Source: Thermaceae bacterium (GTDB lineage: Bacteria; Deinococcota; Deinococci; Deinococcales; Marinithermaceae). From it: DNA of 8,280 nt. This document shows, in pieces, positions 1-6,373 of the stretch. The position numbers and the translations under genes are program-made. Below the pieces are notes generated by a model. It did no database searches. It had not been told where the DNA came from and saw nothing but the letters and a program-made list of their open reading frames with translations. Numbering within the stretch: the first letter of the stretch is position 1; each line of letters opens with the position of its first letter. The DNA lies in assembly GCA_027023345.1 (NCBI GenBank), contig JALVVO010000203.1, positions 1 through 8,280 on the forward strand, read 5' to 3'.

Positions 1-92
1 ATCCAGGCCTTGGCCTTGGCCCGGGAAACCCCCGCGAACCGGGCCACCGCCTGGTCCAGGCGCTCGCCGTCGGCGAGAAACTTAAGCGCCAC
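1..92 (-). CDS. S4-domain protein, probable RluA/RluD-family pseudouridine synthase, N-terminal part
   Basis: Only the first 30 codons are inside the window; the gene continues past the left edge. The start is the GTG at 92-90, because a TAG lies in frame two codons upstream. The peptide has a short beta strand and then an S4 RNA-binding motif: RLDQAVARFAGVSRAKAKAW, with the LDxAV turn and the basic helix after GVSR. This layout is usual at the head of RluA/RluD-type 23S rRNA pseudouridine synthases; the catalytic domain would lie outside the window. There is no Shine-Dalgarno, but TAGAAT sits 8 nt upstream of the GTG, so the mRNA is probably leaderless. The gene follows panB, separated by a terminator, so it is its own transcription unit. 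Other S4 proteins (RsuA type, YlmH) cannot be ruled out from 30 residues. Confidence 0.72.
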   Translation of the reverse strand, partial: MALKFLADGERLDQAVARFAGVSRAKAKAW

Positions 93-100
93 AAAGGTCT

Positions 101-106
101 ATTCTA
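101..106 (-). promoter_or_regulatory. -10 box (TAGAAT) of the S4-domain gene
   Basis: TAGAAT on the minus strand lies 8 nt before the GTG start at 92. It matches 5 of 6 positions of TATAAT. No convincing -35 hexamer is seen at 16-18 nt spacing; that position falls in the T-run of the panB terminator. With transcription starting at or next to the GTG, the message would have essentially no leader. Confidence 0.5.
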
Positions 107-120
107 CGCCCACGCGCCCA

Positions 121-150
121 AACCAAAAAGGCCGGGCGCAGCGCCCGGCC
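121..150 (-). terminator. Rho-independent terminator after panB
   Basis: The minus strand reads GGCCGGGCGC, one T, then GCGCCCGGCC: a perfect 10-bp inverted repeat at 150-130 (8-9 bp paired in practice, given the tiny loop). It is followed directly by TTTTTGGTTT. It begins 16 nt after the panB stop codon. A G+C-rich stem with an immediate T-run on the strand of panB is a classic intrinsic terminator. On the plus strand the stem is not followed by Ts, so it works in one direction. Confidence 0.93.
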
Positions 151-165
151 CCTCGGCCGCCCTCC

Positions 166-975
166 CTACAGCCCCTCCAAAAGCCCCTCGTCCATCTCGA
201 AGGCGTGCTCGGGGGCTGGGAAGCGCCCGGCGCGCACGTCCTCGGCGTAGGCGGAAAGGGCTGCCCGGATGAGCTCGCCGGCCTCGAGGTAGCGCTTCGC
301 GAAACGGGGCCGAAAGTCACCGGGCACCCCGATCAGGTCGTGGAAGACGAGCACCTGCCCATCGGTCTCCGCGCCCGCGCCGATGCCGATGGTGGGCACG
401 CGCACGCGCTCGGTGATCACGCGGGCGAGCGGCGCCGGTACCATCTCGAGCACCAGAGCGAAGACCCCGGCGTCCTCCAGGCGTAGCGCGTCGTCCAGGA
501 GCCGCTTCGCGCTCTCCCGGTCCCGGCCCTGGACCTTGTAGCCGCCGAGCTGACTCGCGGTCTGGGGGGTGAGGCCGAGGTGGCCCATCACCGGAACGCC
601 GGCCTCCACCAGGCCCCGCATCACGGCGACCTTGGGACCCTCGAGCTTCACCGCGTCCGCCCCCGCCTCCTTCAAAAGCCGCTCGCTGGCGGAGAGGGCC
701 CGGTCCAGGGTGGCGTCGGCGAGGTAAGGGAGGTCCGCGACCAGGAAGGTGGCCCTCGCCCCCCGGCGGGCGGCGGCGGCGTGGTGGACGATCGCGTCCA
801 GGGTCACCGGCCGGGTGTCCTCGTATCCAAGCACGACGTTGCCCAGGGAGTCCCCCACCAGGATCGCGTCCACCCCGGCGGCCTCGGCCAGGCGGGCGGT
901 GGGGTAGTCGTAGGCGGTCACCATCACGATCCGTCCGCCTTTGGCCTCACGAAAGGCCTTTACGCTCCGCTTCAT
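166..975 (-). CDS. panB: 3-methyl-2-oxobutanoate hydroxymethyltransferase (PanB)
   Basis: First committed step of pantothenate (coenzyme A) synthesis in the cytosol: it moves a hydroxymethyl group from 5,10-methylenetetrahydrofolate to 2-oxoisovalerate, giving ketopantoate. The 269 residues are the usual full length. Family signatures are all present: MVTAYDYPTA (18-27), GDSLGN with metal ligand D42, ADLPY with metal ligand D81, KLEG (110-113), GHLGLTPQ (131-138), the catalytic glutamate E177 in LEMVPA, and IGIGAG followed by DGQVLVFHD. The C-terminal PAPEHAF is also typical. The ATG at 975 fits the conserved MKRSVKAF start and has GAGG 4 nt upstream, preceded by AGGA. A TAGGAT lies 8 nt upstream, so a promoter of its own is possible. 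The start overlaps the end of the PIN-like gene by 29 bp, so panB is probably also read from upstream. No panC or panD is in view. Confidence 0.97.
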   Translation of the reverse strand: MKRSVKAFREAKGGRIVMVTAYDYPTARLAEAAGVDAILVGDSLGNVVLGYEDTRPVTLDAIVHHAAAARRGARATFLVADLPYLADATLDRALSASERLLKEAGADAVKLEGPKVAVMRGLVEAGVPVMGHLGLTPQTASQLGGYKVQGRDRESAKRLLDDALRLEDAGVFALVLEMVPAPLARVITERVRVPTIGIGAGAETDGQVLVFHDLIGVPGDFRPRFAKRYLEAGELIRAALSAYAEDVRAGRFPAPEHAFEMDEGLLEGL

Positions 976-1666
976 CGCGCCTCATCCTAAGCCAGTCGGC
1001 GAACGCCCGCACCTCGGCGTTCCTCCCGGAGAAGACCGCCCGGCCGCACCCGATCCGCGCCAGGGCCTCGCGAAGGTAGCGGTCGGCGCCGAGGGCGTCC
1101 ACGTAGGGCACCACCGTCGCCGCCATCACGAGGTCCACGAGGTCCGCGAGCCGCTCCCGGCGCTCGCGCTCCGCCGAGCGAAAGGCGAGGAGGCGGGAGA
1201 GGACCCGGACGAAGGGAAGCCGCTCGCCCCCGGACCCGAGTCCGAGCCGCCGGACCACGAAGTCGGCGGCCTGCCGAACGCGCTCGAGGAAGGAGCCGGA
1301 GAGCTCCAGGTCGAGAAGGTCCCAAAGGGGGTCGAGGTCGGCGGGGCGGTCCCAGCTGCCCCGCCGGGTGAGGAAGTCGGCCCGGTGGACGCCGCCTCGC
1401 TCGGCCTGCCGCCGGACCACCTCCTGCCAGGGGCGGACCCAGTACCCGCCCCCGACCTCGGCGAAGAGCCGGCGGAAGGTGGGGAGCAGGTAGCCGCCGT
1501 GGAGCTCGAGCACGTGAAACGGCGACGGCGGAGCGACCCAAAGCCCCCGCCCCGCCCCCTCCCGAAGCACCGCCCAGAACTCCCCGAAGGCCTCGTTGTG
1601 GGGCAGGCCGAGCAGGTGCTTAGCGACGCGGGAGGCGTAGTTTTGGTCGAGGTAGACGAGCAGCAT
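947..1666 (-). CDS. PIN-like domain protein, putative nuclease next to an R-M enzyme
   Basis: A 239-residue protein not recognised as a named gene. The N terminus, LLVYLDQNYASR, puts an aspartate (D7) at the end of a first beta strand. Near the C terminus, DLVMAATVVPYVDALGADR (178-196) matches the PIN core, in which one acidic residue starts a helix ending in AAT and another (D195) ends the next strand. E54 in HVLELHG may be the further acid. These would form a metal-dependent RNase or nuclease site; that is inference from motif layout. The middle (about 75-165) is rich in Trp, Arg and Leu. The ATG lies 15 nt after the R-M stop, in the same frame and without a clear Shine-Dalgarno, so translation probably depends on the gene before it. 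The end runs 29 bp into panB. Possible roles are an accessory effector of the R-M system or a toxin; no antitoxin is visible. Confidence 0.75.
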   Translation of the reverse strand: MLLVYLDQNYASRVAKHLLGLPHNEAFGEFWAVLREGAGRGLWVAPPSPFHVLELHGGYLLPTFRRLFAEVGGGYWVRPWQEVVRRQAERGGVHRADFLTRRGSWDRPADLDPLWDLLDLELSGSFLERVRQAADFVVRRLGLGSGGERLPFVRVLSRLLAFRSAERERRERLADLVDLVMAATVVPYVDALGADRYLREALARIGCGRAVFSGRNAEVRAFADWLRMRRDEAERKGLS

Positions 1667-1681
1667 CCGGTATGCCCGCGC

Positions 1682-4600
1682 TCAAGCATCGACCGCGGCC
1701 GCAGGCGCGGCCCAAAGGGCGTCAAGCTCTCTCTGCACCTCGATCGTCCGCTCAACCGCAGTGATGATTCTCTGGAAGGTCTCGGGGTCCTTGAGCTCCT
1801 TGCCCTTCCGGTCCTTTAGCCACTTCTCCAGCACCTGGTAGCCGCCGATGCGGTAGGCCCAGGCCTCCGGCGAGACGGGGGCGAAGTACTTTTGCTTGTT
1901 GATGTAAAGCCGTCGGTTCTCAGCGTCGTAGCGCGGGCGCTCGACGACGTCCTTGCCTTCGCCGTGGTACTTGGCGAGGGGCGGGAAGAGGTCCTTGGCC
2001 TCTAAGGTGTGAAGCTCGATGAGCCGCCGACCGAGCCGGGCGAGGGCGGAGAACGCCTCGCTGTCTGACGGAAAAGGCACGCGCGGGAAGTCCACCCGCA
2101 AAAACTCCGCGTACTTCTCGCGGTAAGTGGGGGTGTAGAGCACGGCGTAGACGTAGGCAAGCAGATCCTCAGGGGAAACCGGCCGGCCCAGCGCGAAGAC
2201 GAGGCGCGTCCAGAGCCCCGGGTCCAGGTTCGGCCGGCGCTCCACCCAGGCGGTGGTATAATCGCTCTCGGAGCTGCCGGGCGAGGGTGCCTCCCCACCG
2301 CCGAGCCCGGCGCTACCCGCGGGTCGGGAGGGGCCCGCGGGTGTCCATTTTTCCTGGTAGCGCTCGCGTCTTAGCTTCTTTGGGTGCTTGGGGTGGAAGG
2401 AGAGCAACCCAAGCCGCTCCTCGCCAAGTTCCTTGAAGACCGCGACCAACGCCAAGTCGGGCCGCAGGTCTTTGACGAAGAGCCAGACCCCGGGTTTTTC
2501 CCGGTCAAGAAGGACGCGGTCGGGGTGGGTGACGACCTCGGCGAAGCGGTCCAGGAACCGGGCCCGGCCCCGCTCATAGCCGGCGAGGTCCCGAGGGCCG
2601 GCTTCACCCCGGATCAATCGGGCGAGGGCCTCTTCCGCGCTAGCGGCGCCATTTAAAAATCCCTTGCCCTGACCCGCCACCAGCCGGAAGAGGTGCCCGG
2701 GGCGGATCTCCACCACCTGGCCTAGCGGCGTGCGGAAGGCACGGTAGGCAAGGGTGCAGAGGAAGCCCTCGAAGAGCTCGGGGCCGGTCTTGGGGTAGGG
2801 CCTTAGCTCCGGGACCCCCTCGAACAGGGTGCCGGTGGGTTCTAGGTAAAGGTGAAGGGGAAAGAGGTAATTGATGTCGTAAGCACTGACGGTTTTATGT
2901 GCCGCTATATGCCGGGTCACCAAGGCGCCGGGCTCCTCTTTTGTTTGTTTATGCGTCAACAGCCCCAGATTCGGCCCCGCCAGCATGTGCGACATGAAGT
3001 CCGGATAGGCCCACCGGATGAAGCCTTTATTTTGAGGGATGTAGTAAATGTAGCGAACATCCAAAGGTCTATACAAAATCGGCTTAATGTATTTCTGGCT
3101 CAAGTTCTGACGAACATGTTCTTGTGCTGCCGCTGCCTTCCAGTCCCTTGCATCTCTCCCTAGGCCAAATGCCTTCCGGGCAAGCTTTGTATCTAGCTCT
3201 GCAAAGGTCCGTATCTTCTGCCATAAGCTTTCCGGTGACACATCGATCGCCAAGTGTTCTCTGCCAGCAATGATCCCAGATTGATGAACTGGCATAAGTT
3301 TTGCTAATGAAGGCAGCATGCTATAAGATTCGTATTCCTCTTGCCGCCAAGGCACGAAGAAGTAAAAATCTCCCCCAGGCTTCAGCTCGGTGAACTCGGT
3401 CGTGCTCACGTCGTGTGCCGCAAGCCAATCGTACTTCGCCTTGCGCTTGCCCCAAAGGTCGGCGTAGTAGACTTTCTTTTCGGCCGCTCCGGGCCGCTTG
3501 ACGAAGATTCCGATTGCCACCCCCTGACGGATGTCGAAGACGTTTTCGTCGGGGCCGCCGTCGGGCGCGGTCTCGCGTTTCAGGCTGTTGCCGTGCAGGT
3601 TCAGGATGTAGATTTCGTCAAAGGTGGTGAGCAAGCTCTGGCGCATGCCCCGGAAGGTGGGGTTATCCAGGTAGGAGTGGTTGGTGATCATCGCCACCAG
3701 GCCCTCGCCGTGCTGGGCGATCTTCCACTGGGCAAAGCGCAAAAACTTAACGTAGTCGTCTTGCAGCCACTTGGGGTTCTTCTCGCCGAGGGGCCGGCCG
3801 TCCACCTTGTAGTAGCTGGGGGCGCCGGGCTGGTCTTCCTTGAGCAAATCCTCGATCCACGGGTTTTTATTGGCCGAGTGGCCCGAGTATGGCGGGTTCC
3901 CCAAAATCACCAGGATGGGGCGGTTCTTCTTCACCTCCCCCGCCAGGCGGCTCTCCTCGGAGAGCGCTTGTAAGAAAGGAAAACTCACTTTCTCGATTTG
4001 CTCAAGCTCCAAGGCATTGGTGAGGTAGAGGTTGAAGCGCTCATCCTCCGAAAGTCGGTAGCCTAGAGCCTCGAGGACGAGCCCGATCTTCAGATGCCCC
4101 ACCGCGTAGGGGGCCATCATCAGTTCGAAGGCATAGTAGTTGGGCAAAATCCGCTCTCGCAAAAGCCGAGGAAGACCGCCTTCGCCTAAGTTTTCAACGT
4201 AGGTCTCGGTAGCCCGCTCCACCGCCACCGCCGGGAAGGTGAGGGTACCGGCGGCGGGGTCCAAAAGCGTCACCCCCTCCTCGGCGAGGCCGAGCGGCCT
4301 GGCAAAGCGATCTCGCAGTAGCTTGTGCACGCTTTCCACGATGTAGCGGACCACCGGTTCAGGGGTGTAGTAGACGCCCCTTCGCTCCCTCAGCTCGGGG
4401 TCATACTCGGCTAGGAAGGTCTCGTAAAAGTGGACGATCGGATCCCGGCTGCCCCGGCTCCGCTGGTATTCGGCCAGGATACCGCTTACGTCCGCGGCCT
4501 CGAGCACGGCGGCAATGTCGTCCAAGGTGACCTCGAGGTGCGGCGGCAAATCGGCCATGGAAATGAACTTGAAAACGTCCCGCAAAACGCCCAGGGTGTG

Positions 4601-5356
4601 AGGGATCAGCGCGTAGGCGAGCTTGCGGTTGAAACCGCCCTTACCCGCCCGGATGCGGGCGGCAAACAGACCGTAGGAAAGGGTCTGGGCAAAGAGGTCG
4701 GCGAACTTCCGCTCGTCGAGATCGGCGACCAGGACTTCCTTAAAGGTCTCAAAGAAACCGTATAGCGGGCTCTCTCTCCCTTGACGGAGTTCCTCCTCGA
4801 TGACCTGATCGCGTAGGAAGCGGGTCAAGCGGGCAAGCCGCCCGGCCAGCGCCTTGGGGCCCAGGCGCTCGGGGAGGCGGTAGTCGAAAAAGTGGGCGAA
4901 AAGCTCGGCGGTGCCCTCGACGTCCTTGGGTGGGGGAACGTGCCCGAGGGTCAGGGCGACGGCGTCCGCGAGCTCGGCGCGGGCCACCTCCACCCCCTCG
5001 CGAAAGAGCACGAAGTGCAGGAAGTCAGTGAGCACCACGTTGTCGAAGGTCTCCCGGTAGCGGCGGAGCTGTTCCGACTGGGCCACCCGCTCGAGCCCGG
5101 CCCCCGGGGTCTTCGCCTCGACGTAGCCAACGATCTTCCCCTTACCGTCCCAGATGCGGAAGTCGGGGTTTCCGGCCTCGGTCTTCTTGGGCAGGACGGT
5201 GACCTCGACCCGGGGGTGCCCCAGCTCGCGGCCGAGCTCCTCGACCAGCGTCTTGAGCGCGGGGTAGTAGCTTTCCTCGCGAGGATCCCCCCGTTGATGA
5301 ATTCGGTAAAGTTCTTCCAGATAGCGTTCTAAAAACCCGCGCACGCTTTCCACCAC
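1682..5356 (-). CDS. Single-chain type IIG / type ISP-like restriction-modification enzyme
   Basis: Cuts and methylates DNA with one polypeptide of about 1224 residues. Order of parts, numbered from the GTG: a PD-(D/E)XK nuclease with GNPDFRIW and VEAK (D65, E80, K82); a helical spacer with no Walker or helicase motifs; YYTPEPVV (329-336); SAM-binding motif DPAAGTLTFP (366-375); catalytic NPPYSG (487-492), the signature of N6-adenine or N4-cytosine methyltransferases; then a specificity region ending in the type ISP C-terminal pattern (RLYINKQKYF, RIGGYQVLEKWLKDR). LlaBIII-type ISP enzymes have a helicase between nuclease and methyltransferase; this one lacks it, hence type IIG-like. I chose the GTG at 5356 because TATACT lies exactly 6 nt upstream and the ATG at 5398, 42 nt further up, has no Shine-Dalgarno. 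No frameshift or lost catalytic residue is seen. The recognition site cannot be read from sequence. Confidence 0.93.
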   Translation of the reverse strand: MVESVRGFLERYLEELYRIHQRGDPREESYYPALKTLVEELGRELGHPRVEVTVLPKKTEAGNPDFRIWDGKGKIVGYVEAKTPGAGLERVAQSEQLRRYRETFDNVVLTDFLHFVLFREGVEVARAELADAVALTLGHVPPPKDVEGTAELFAHFFDYRLPERLGPKALAGRLARLTRFLRDQVIEEELRQGRESPLYGFFETFKEVLVADLDERKFADLFAQTLSYGLFAARIRAGKGGFNRKLAYALIPHTLGVLRDVFKFISMADLPPHLEVTLDDIAAVLEAADVSGILAEYQRSRGSRDPIVHFYETFLAEYDPELRERRGVYYTPEPVVRYIVESVHKLLRDRFARPLGLAEEGVTLLDPAAGTLTFPAVAVERATETYVENLGEGGLPRLLRERILPNYYAFELMMAPYAVGHLKIGLVLEALGYRLSEDERFNLYLTNALELEQIEKVSFPFLQALSEESRLAGEVKKNRPILVILGNPPYSGHSANKNPWIEDLLKEDQPGAPSYYKVDGRPLGEKNPKWLQDDYVKFLRFAQWKIAQHGEGLVAMITNHSYLDNPTFRGMRQSLLTTFDEIYILNLHGNSLKRETAPDGGPDENVFDIRQGVAIGIFVKRPGAAEKKVYYADLWGKRKAKYDWLAAHDVSTTEFTELKPGGDFYFFVPWRQEEYESYSMLPSLAKLMPVHQSGIIAGREHLAIDVSPESLWQKIRTFAELDTKLARKAFGLGRDARDWKAAAAQEHVRQNLSQKYIKPILYRPLDVRYIYYIPQNKGFIRWAYPDFMSHMLAGPNLGLLTHKQTKEEPGALVTRHIAAHKTVSAYDINYLFPLHLYLEPTGTLFEGVPELRPYPKTGPELFEGFLCTLAYRAFRTPLGQVVEIRPGHLFRLVAGQGKGFLNGAASAEEALARLIRGEAGPRDLAGYERGRARFLDRFAEVVTHPDRVLLDREKPGVWLFVKDLRPDLALVAVFKELGEERLGLLSFHPKHPKKLRRERYQEKWTPAGPSRPAGSAGLGGGEAPSPGSSESDYTTAWVERRPNLDPGLWTRLVFALGRPVSPEDLLAYVYAVLYTPTYREKYAEFLRVDFPRVPFPSDSEAFSALARLGRRLIELHTLEAKDLFPPLAKYHGEGKDVVERPRYDAENRRLYINKQKYFAPVSPEAWAYRIGGYQVLEKWLKDRKGKELKDPETFQRIITAVERTIEVQRELDALWAAPAAAVDA
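2315..2342. repeat. Inverted repeat inside the R-M gene, linker region
   Basis: ACCCGCGGG at 2315-2323 and CCCGCGGGT at 2334-2342 are 9-bp inverted arms around a 10-base loop. The core CCCGCGGG is itself a palindrome, so the arms also read as a direct repeat. A second pair, GCCGGGC (2276-2282) and GCCCGGC (2305-2311), lies next to it. The DNA encodes a Pro/Gly/Ser/Ala-rich linker of the R-M enzyme. On the plus strand TTTTT follows at 2348-2352. Pairing is seen directly; any function is open, and short hairpins are common in DNA this rich in G+C. Confidence 0.6.
2941..3360. other. A+T-rich patch within the R-M gene, presumed recognition region
   Basis: My count gives 204 G or C in 420 bases (49%), with one 60-base line (3061-3120) at 38%; a sample line in ruvB is 73%. 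The patch encodes the part after the methyltransferase core where type ISP enzymes hold their target-recognition domain. The reading frame is intact through it and no repeats bound it. A patch of foreign composition here suggests domain exchange by recombination with a lower-G+C donor. That is inference. Confidence 0.6.
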
Positions 5357-5362
5357 GTTTCG

Positions 5363-5368
5363 AGTATA
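5363..5368 (-). promoter_or_regulatory. -10 box (TATACT) of the R-M gene
   Basis: TATACT on the minus strand, then six bases (CGAAAC), then GTG GTG. This is the spacing expected if the G of the first GTG is the transcription start, giving a leaderless mRNA. No good -35 hexamer is seen at 16-18 nt spacing. The box lies inside the reading frame of the longer ATG-start version, which argues against that start. Confidence 0.65.
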
Positions 5369-5392
5369 GGGAAACGGCGGAAAAGCGCCGGG

Positions 5393-5398
5393 TATCAT
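5393..5398 (+). promoter_or_regulatory. -10 box (TATCAT) of ruvB
   Basis: TATCAT matches TATAAT at 5 of 6 positions and is followed by six bases (GGAGCC) and then the ruvB GTG. A leaderless start is the likeliest reading; the GGAG is only 2 nt from the GTG, too close for a normal ribosome site. It faces away from the R-M -10 box, with 24 bp between the two boxes, so the two polymerases would compete for the same DNA. Confidence 0.6.
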
Positions 5399-5404
5399 GG
5401 AGCC

Positions 5405-6373
5405 GTGGAGTCCGACCTCCTTCTAAGGCCCAGGAGCCTCGACGAGTACGTGGGCCAGACCCGGCTCAAGAAGAAGCTCCGGGTCTACCTCGAGGCCGCC
5501 CGGGAACGCGGCGAGTCCCTCGACCACCTCCTGCTCTCGGGCCCCCCGGGGCTCGGCAAGACCACCCTCGCCCACGTGATCGCCTACGAACTCGGGGTGA
5601 ACATCCGCGTCACCTCGGGCCCGGCGATCGAGAAGCCCGGGGACCTGGCGGCGATCCTCACGAACAGCCTCGAGGAGGGGGACATCCTCTTCATCGACGA
5701 GATCCACCGGCTCTCGCGGACCGCCGAGGAGCACCTCTACCCGGCGATGGAGGAGTTCAAGATTGACCTCGTGCTCGGCCAGGGGCCGGCTGCCCGCACG
5801 CTCCGGCTCGAGCTCCCCCGCTTCACCCTGATCGGCGCCACCACCCGGCCGGGGCTGCTCTCGGGGCCCCTTCGGAGCCGCTTTGGCATCCACGAGCAAC
5901 TCGAGTTCTATACCCCCGAGGAGCTCGCCGAGGGGGTGATGCGCGACGCCCGGATCCTCGGCGTCGCCATCGAGCCCGAGGCCGCCCGGGTCATCGGCGA
6001 GCGCAGCCGGGGGACGATGCGGATCGCGAAAAGGCTCTTCCGGAGGGTGCGCGACTTCGCCCAGGTGGCGGGGGAGGCGGTGATCACCGCGCAAAGGGCC
6101 GAGGCTGCCCTCGACGAGCTCGGCCTCGACCGGCTCGGGCTCGACGCCAAGGACCGGCGCTACCTGGAGACGCTCCTCGTCAAGTTCGCCGGCGGGCCGG
6201 CGGGGCTCGAGACCCTGGCCACCGCCCTCGCCGAGGACCCCCAGACCCTTGAGGAGGTGGTCGAGCCCTACCTGATCCAGACCGGCCTGGTCAAGCGCAC
6301 CCCCCGGGGCCGGGTGGCCACCCGGAGGGCCTTCGAGCACCTCGGGCTTCCCGTCCCCGAGGCGCTCTTCTAG
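5405..6373 (+). CDS. ruvB: Holliday junction branch migration ATPase RuvB
   Basis: Hexameric AAA+ motor that, with RuvA, drives branch migration of Holliday junctions in recombination and repair. The 322 residues match the family's length. In order: N-terminal LRPRSLDEYVGQ (7-18); Walker A GPPGLGKTT (46-54); RuvB-type SGPAIEKPGDLAAIL (71-85); Walker B and DEIH (95-101); sensor 1 GATTR (144-148); LRSRFG with the arginine finger (156-161); sensor 2 in RGTMRIAKRL (202-211); and a C-terminal winged helix ending in PYLIQTGLVKRTPRGRVAT (288-306). The GTG is the only start that fits the conserved N terminus; it sits 6 nt after a -10 box. The gene stands alone: no ruvA or ruvC is adjacent. Its stop shares CTAG with the stop of the convergent tetR-type gene. 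Confidence 0.98.
   Translation: MESDLLLRPRSLDEYVGQTRLKKKLRVYLEAARERGESLDHLLLSGPPGLGKTTLAHVIAYELGVNIRVTSGPAIEKPGDLAAILTNSLEEGDILFIDEIHRLSRTAEEHLYPAMEEFKIDLVLGQGPAARTLRLELPRFTLIGATTRPGLLSGPLRSRFGIHEQLEFYTPEELAEGVMRDARILGVAIEPEAARVIGERSRGTMRIAKRLFRRVRDFAQVAGEAVITAQRAEAALDELGLDRLGLDAKDRRYLETLLVKFAGGPAGLETLATALAEDPQTLEEVVEPYLIQTGLVKRTPRGRVATRRAFEHLGLPVPEALF

Noticed and set aside
941..1819. Long plus-strand open frame opposite the PIN-like gene and the R-M end
   Set aside because: Pro/Glu/Gly-rich shadow of G+C-rich coding DNA, with no domain; it spans the ends of two well-supported minus genes.
2852..3163. 103-codon plus-strand frame in the A+T-rich patch
   Set aside because: Checked as a possible hidden small gene because of the unusual composition. 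No Shine-Dalgarno or -10 box found at a suitable distance, no domain, and the minus frame is intact and conserved in type.
3341..3973. 210-codon plus-strand open frame within the R-M gene
   Set aside because: Runs opposite the methyltransferase core (NPPY region) and has no recognisable motif; codon shadow.
5357..5398. Longer R-M protein starting at the ATG at 5398
   Set aside because: It has no Shine-Dalgarno, would leave only 6 bp to the ruvB start, and contains the TATACT box that fits a leaderless GTG at 5356. Kept only as an alternative.
5423..6340. 305-codon minus-strand frame opposite ruvB
   Set aside because: Antisense shadow of a certain gene; composition is Pro/Gly/Glu/Leu-rich without motifs.
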